DNA from: Holosporales bacterium
GTDB taxonomy: Bacteria; Pseudomonadota; Alphaproteobacteria; BNTO01
NCBI GenBank assembly: GCA_031258095.1
Contig: JAIRNK010000012.1
Coordinates: 1-47,403, forward strand
DNA length: 47,403 nt
Reading direction: 5' to 3'
Position numbers and translations under genes: made by a program
Notes under the pieces: generated by a model
What the model saw: the letters and a program-made list of their open reading frames with translations, nothing else
Told to the model about the DNA's origin: nothing
Databases searched by the model: none
In this document: positions 45,700 through 47,403 of the stretch, in pieces
How positions within the stretch are numbered: the stretch's first letter is position 1
Layout: each line of letters begins with the position of its first letter

Positions 45700-47091
45700 C
45701 TAATCAAGATCATAATATTCCTCGATTTGTATTTCGCGTAAAAAATTTGAATCATGCGACACGACAAGCACTGCGCCAGGAAAATCGCGTAACACTTGCG
45801 TAACGTTGTCGCGCGTTTCAATGTCCAAATTGTTTGTAATTTCATCCAAGATGAGCAGCTTAGGCGGGTTTGCAGCAATTTGCGCAAGAGAAAGACGCGC
45901 ACGCTCGCCACCAGAAAGATTTTTCACCAAAGTGTTTACTTCCTCGTTTTTGCGAAAAAGAAAGTCATTGAGGTGGCGGCGCTTGACTGCATTGTCCCAC
46001 TGCGGTGCGGCATCTGCGATGATTTCAAGAGCGGATTTTTCTGGATTTAGCGTTTGGTAGTGCTGATCAAGGAAGCCAATACTCTGCGTCACGTACCAGT
46101 AACCAGCGCGCGTAACAGATTGGGCGTGGCTAGAATTATTGAGGATAGCTTTTAGTAGTGTCGTCTTCCCGCTACCGTTGCGTCCAGTGATCGCAAGCCT
46201 TTGCCCAGATTGAAGTGACAAGCTGATGTTCGTAAGAATGATTTTATCATCATATCCAACAGCTCCACCGCTAACTGATAAAACCGCGCCATCCGCAGCC
46301 TTTTGAGCTAGCAAATTGAATTTTGGAAAAATGACCTCAGGCACGCGCAGTTGTTGCATTTGCTCGGTTAATTCCTGCTTTCTCTTTTCAATAGAAAGTG
46401 ATTGTTTCCCCTGCGCGACCTCAGCCTTCATGCCTTTCAAGTCTCCGACCGACTTCATCCAGCGTTTGTTTTCAACCTTTTTGCGCCCTGAGGCTTTGCT
46501 TTTCGCGCTGCGCTCCCGCTGTTTCATGAGGTTTTGGTGAGCCTCTTCTTTTTGCCGATCCAGCGCATTTCGCTGCTTTTGCAGAGAATTATATTGAGCC
46601 TGCTTTTGGCGCATATAATCATCGTACTTGCCGTTGAATACAGTGATTTTCCCGTCATCAATGTGCCACAGAATATCCACGCAACGGCGTAAAACCTCCG
46701 GATCGTGAGTTACAACAAGCAGCATGCCGCGAAAATTTTGCAGATTGCGAATGAGGCTGCGCTTGTTTTCCGCGTCTAGATGATTCGTTGGCTCATCAAG
46801 CAATAGCAAGTCAGGGTGATTTGCCAGTGCGGAGGATAAAGCCTTGTTGAATTTCTCTCCTCCACTGCATGAATCAAAGTCCGTAATAATCTGCGGGATG
46901 TATGCAGTGCCTACGTTATCTGCAAAATCTCTGATAAGCCGCAACAAAGAAGACTTGCCACTTCCGTTACGCCCAATAATCGCAATGCGGTCTCCTGGAT
47001 AGACGATGCTCGAAAAGCCGTCGAAACATGTTTTGTGAGGGAACGATAGGGTCAAGTCGCAAAGACGAAGTATATTACTCATGAGATACAT
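45700..47091 (-). CDS. ABC-F family ATPase
   Basis: Two ABC cassettes: IIGRNGSGKSSLLRLI / SGGEKFNKALSSALANHPDLLLLDEPTNHLD and ITGRNGSGKTTLLKAIL / LSGGERARLSLAQIAANPPKLLILDEITNNLD; charged linker. Confidence 0.93.
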   Translation of the reverse strand: MYLMSNILRLCDLTLSFPHKTCFDGFSSIVYPGDRIAIIGRNGSGKSSLLRLIRDFADNVGTAYIPQIITDFDSCSGGEKFNKALSSALANHPDLLLLDEPTNHLDAENKRSLIRNLQNFRGMLLVVTHDPEVLRRCVDILWHIDDGKITVFNGKYDDYMRQKQAQYNSLQKQRNALDRQKEEAHQNLMKQRERSAKSKASGRKKVENKRWMKSVGDLKGMKAEVAQGKQSLSIEKRKQELTEQMQQLRVPEVIFPKFNLLAQKAADGAVLSVSGGAVGYDDKIILTNISLSLQSGQRLAITGRNGSGKTTLLKAILNNSSHAQSVTRAGYWYVTQSIGFLDQHYQTLNPEKSALEIIADAAPQWDNAVKRRHLNDFLFRKNEEVNTLVKNLSGGERARLSLAQIAANPPKLLILDEITNNLDIETRDNVTQVLRDFPGAVLVVSHDSNFLREIQIEEYYDLD

Positions 47092-47251
47092 CTCTTAAAA
47101 AACTAGGCACTCAATACTTAGACTGAATAAGACCCAGTCCAAGGCACTTAAGAGATAATTTTCACGGGTCGATCCATCGCTTGCAAAACCTGTCTTGAGT
47201 GTAGACATTTTTTAGTTTGGTCGCAATATTAGACCTGTTGCAAAACAGGGC

Positions 47252-47403
47252 CTACGCACGAAAAATTTGCGCCAAACAACTTGACAAATGGTTGAAAGAC
47301 ATCGCGTTCTTTCGCATCAAGGATTTTGTCGATTGCCCAGGTTTTCGCTGTACCCCTTTTAATGTAGCCAACGCCCATTTCCGTACAATATCCATGTTCT
47401 CTG
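47252..47403 (-). mobile_element. 3' end of an ISAs1-like (H-repeat-associated type) transposase, truncated by window edge
   Basis: Minus-strand frame ENMDIVRKWALATLKGVQRKPGQSTKSLMRKNAMSFNHLSSCLAQIFRA* resembles the ISAs1-family C-terminus (ENMA.LRH.ALNLLK...KGSIK.KR..A..). Confidence 0.55.

Overview
The window looks like a chromosomal segment from an alphaproteobacterium, probably a host-associated Rickettsiales/Holosporales-like lineage (inferred from gene content and the style of degeneration; not proven). It is mostly housekeeping genes: fbaB, lgt, iscU-like, thyX-like, bamE, gmk, mreC, rlmE, tRNA-Gly(CCC), dnaX, rpsU, yajC-secD-secF, lepB-rnc-nuoN, ligA, comM/yifB, pntB, aminopeptidase P, miaA, PBP1a, thrS, ntrX-like and ABC-F. 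It also holds a small T6SS sheath block (tssB, tssC, possible hcp), an outer-membrane barrel gene, several low-complexity secreted proteins, and an ISAs1-like transposase fragment at the right edge. The main findings are: (1) at least 11 copies of a ~95-bp imperfect palindromic element (TATA-GGGCTCCCGACTGACG...CGTCAGATGGGATGTG-TATA), usually just downstream of stop codons; two head-to-tail copies supply the last ~36 codons of the aminopeptidase P gene; (2) a 506-aa protein made of two fused ThyX-like domains that appear to have lost opposite halves of the active site; (3) a candidate dnaX -1 frameshift site (A AAA AAG) in the correct frame at the expected domain boundary; (4) several housekeeping proteins missing signature motifs (NuoD, NtrX Walker A, one PhzF). 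All protein identities come from recognising motifs in the supplied translations; no searches were run.
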